Part shown: positions 4,886-5,210 of the stretch, piece after piece
Position numbering within the stretch: the stretch's first letter is position 1
How the letters are laid out: each line of letters starts with the position of its first letter
The notes under the pieces: model-generated
What the model saw: only the letters and a program-made list of their open reading frames with translations
The model's database searches: none
Told to the model about the DNA's origin: nothing
Origin: Desulfobacterales bacterium
GTDB taxonomy: Bacteria; Desulfobacterota; Desulfobulbia; Desulfobulbales; Desulfocapsaceae
Assembly: GCA_013042695.1 (NCBI GenBank)
Contig: JABDPQ010000001.1
Span: forward strand, 1 to 5,210
Length of the DNA: 5,210 bases
Reading direction: 5' to 3'
Translations under genes and position numbers: made by a program

Positions 4886-5210
4886 GTGAAACAGCCTAAA
4901 AAAAACAGTTCTGCACGCCAGGAACACAGAATTCGTTTCAGTGATGATCTTATATGGGGAATACATCCAGTATTGCAGGCGTTGCAATCTGGTCCTACCC
5001 GAATCACTGAAGTCGTTCTGCAGAAAAGTAAGCGTGGTCCTGTATGGGACGAGATCATTGATAGTGCTCGCCGCGCCGACATTAAGTGTCTTTTTGTTGA
5101 AAGTATAAAAATGAGTGGCAATGACGGAGCGCAGATCAAGCACCAGGGAGTTGTTGCCAGAGGGGCTGCAGTGGGACTGGTTTCGCTCGATGAGATGCTG
5201 TCGAAATTTT
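4886..5210 (+). CDS. rlmB: 23S rRNA (guanosine-2'-O-)-methyltransferase RlmB, N-terminal part (108 residues visible)
   Basis: The frame opens at a GTG seven bases after the gmk stop and runs off the window. A TAA lies in the same frame two codons upstream, so GTG is the first possible start, and TAGGT (4876-4880) serves as a plausible ribosome-binding site. After a basic 20-residue leader comes LIWGIHPVLQAL (22-33), then HQGVVA (86-91); both mark the SpoU substrate-binding domain of RlmB. RlmB methylates the ribose of a guanosine in the 23S peptidyl-transferase region. The SPOUT catalytic domain with its knot lies beyond the window and cannot be checked. TrmH is a less likely alternative because it lacks this N-terminal domain. 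Confidence 0.9.
   Translation, partial: MKQPKKNSSARQEHRIRFSDDLIWGIHPVLQALQSGPTRITEVVLQKSKRGPVWDEIIDSARRADIKCLFVESIKMSGNDGAQIKHQGVVARGAAVGLVSLDEMLSKF

Noticed and set aside
4898..4905. Run of eight A residues near the rlmB start, possible slippage or sequencing-error site
   Set aside because: The frame from the GTG through this run continues cleanly into conserved RlmB sequence, so nothing indicates a frameshift.
4805..5143. Two minus-strand frames of about 110 codons
   Set aside because: They are antisense to the gmk end and the rlmB start, whose protein sequences are recognisable.

Overview
The window comes from the chromosome of a Gram-negative (diderm) bacterium: it encodes a Pal-type outer-membrane lipoprotein and a Skp/OmpH periplasmic chaperone. 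A RemA/DUF370 gene between yicC and gmk, plus a radical SAM protein of a type I associate with Geobacter-like and sulfate-reducing lineages, points to Desulfobacterota, possibly Desulfobulbales. This placement is inferred from gene content and remembered family resemblance, not from a search.

Layout. Positions 1-1059 hold a minus-strand pair: an uncharacterised 141-residue charged protein (1059-634), then a radical SAM protein whose GTG start overlaps the upstream stop by four bases (637 to beyond position 1). A gap of about 560 bp (1060-1624) has no convincing gene and holds two inverted repeats and a possible promoter. Next come two plus-strand genes, each followed by a hairpin: pal (1625-2143) and skp/ompH (2227-2763). 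After the strong skp terminator there is a compact palindromic element (about 2852-3014), with imperfect 16-bp terminal inverted repeats enclosing a perfect 19-bp inverted repeat exactly 100 bp across. From 3053 to the window end runs a compact operon: yicC, remA-like, gmk and the 5' part of rlmB.

Function. pal and skp serve the cell envelope: anchoring the outer membrane to peptidoglycan and chaperoning outer-membrane proteins. The yicC-remA-gmk-rlmB cluster combines an RNase of the YicC family, a small DNA-binding regulator of the RemA family, guanylate kinase and a 23S rRNA ribose methyltransferase. It echoes the yloC-remA-gmk order of Bacillus.

Most noteworthy are the MITE-like palindrome upstream of yicC, the minus-strand radical SAM pair of unknown function, and the skp start lying only 20 bp after a terminator-like hairpin. 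I see no defence system, CRISPR array, tRNA or rRNA.
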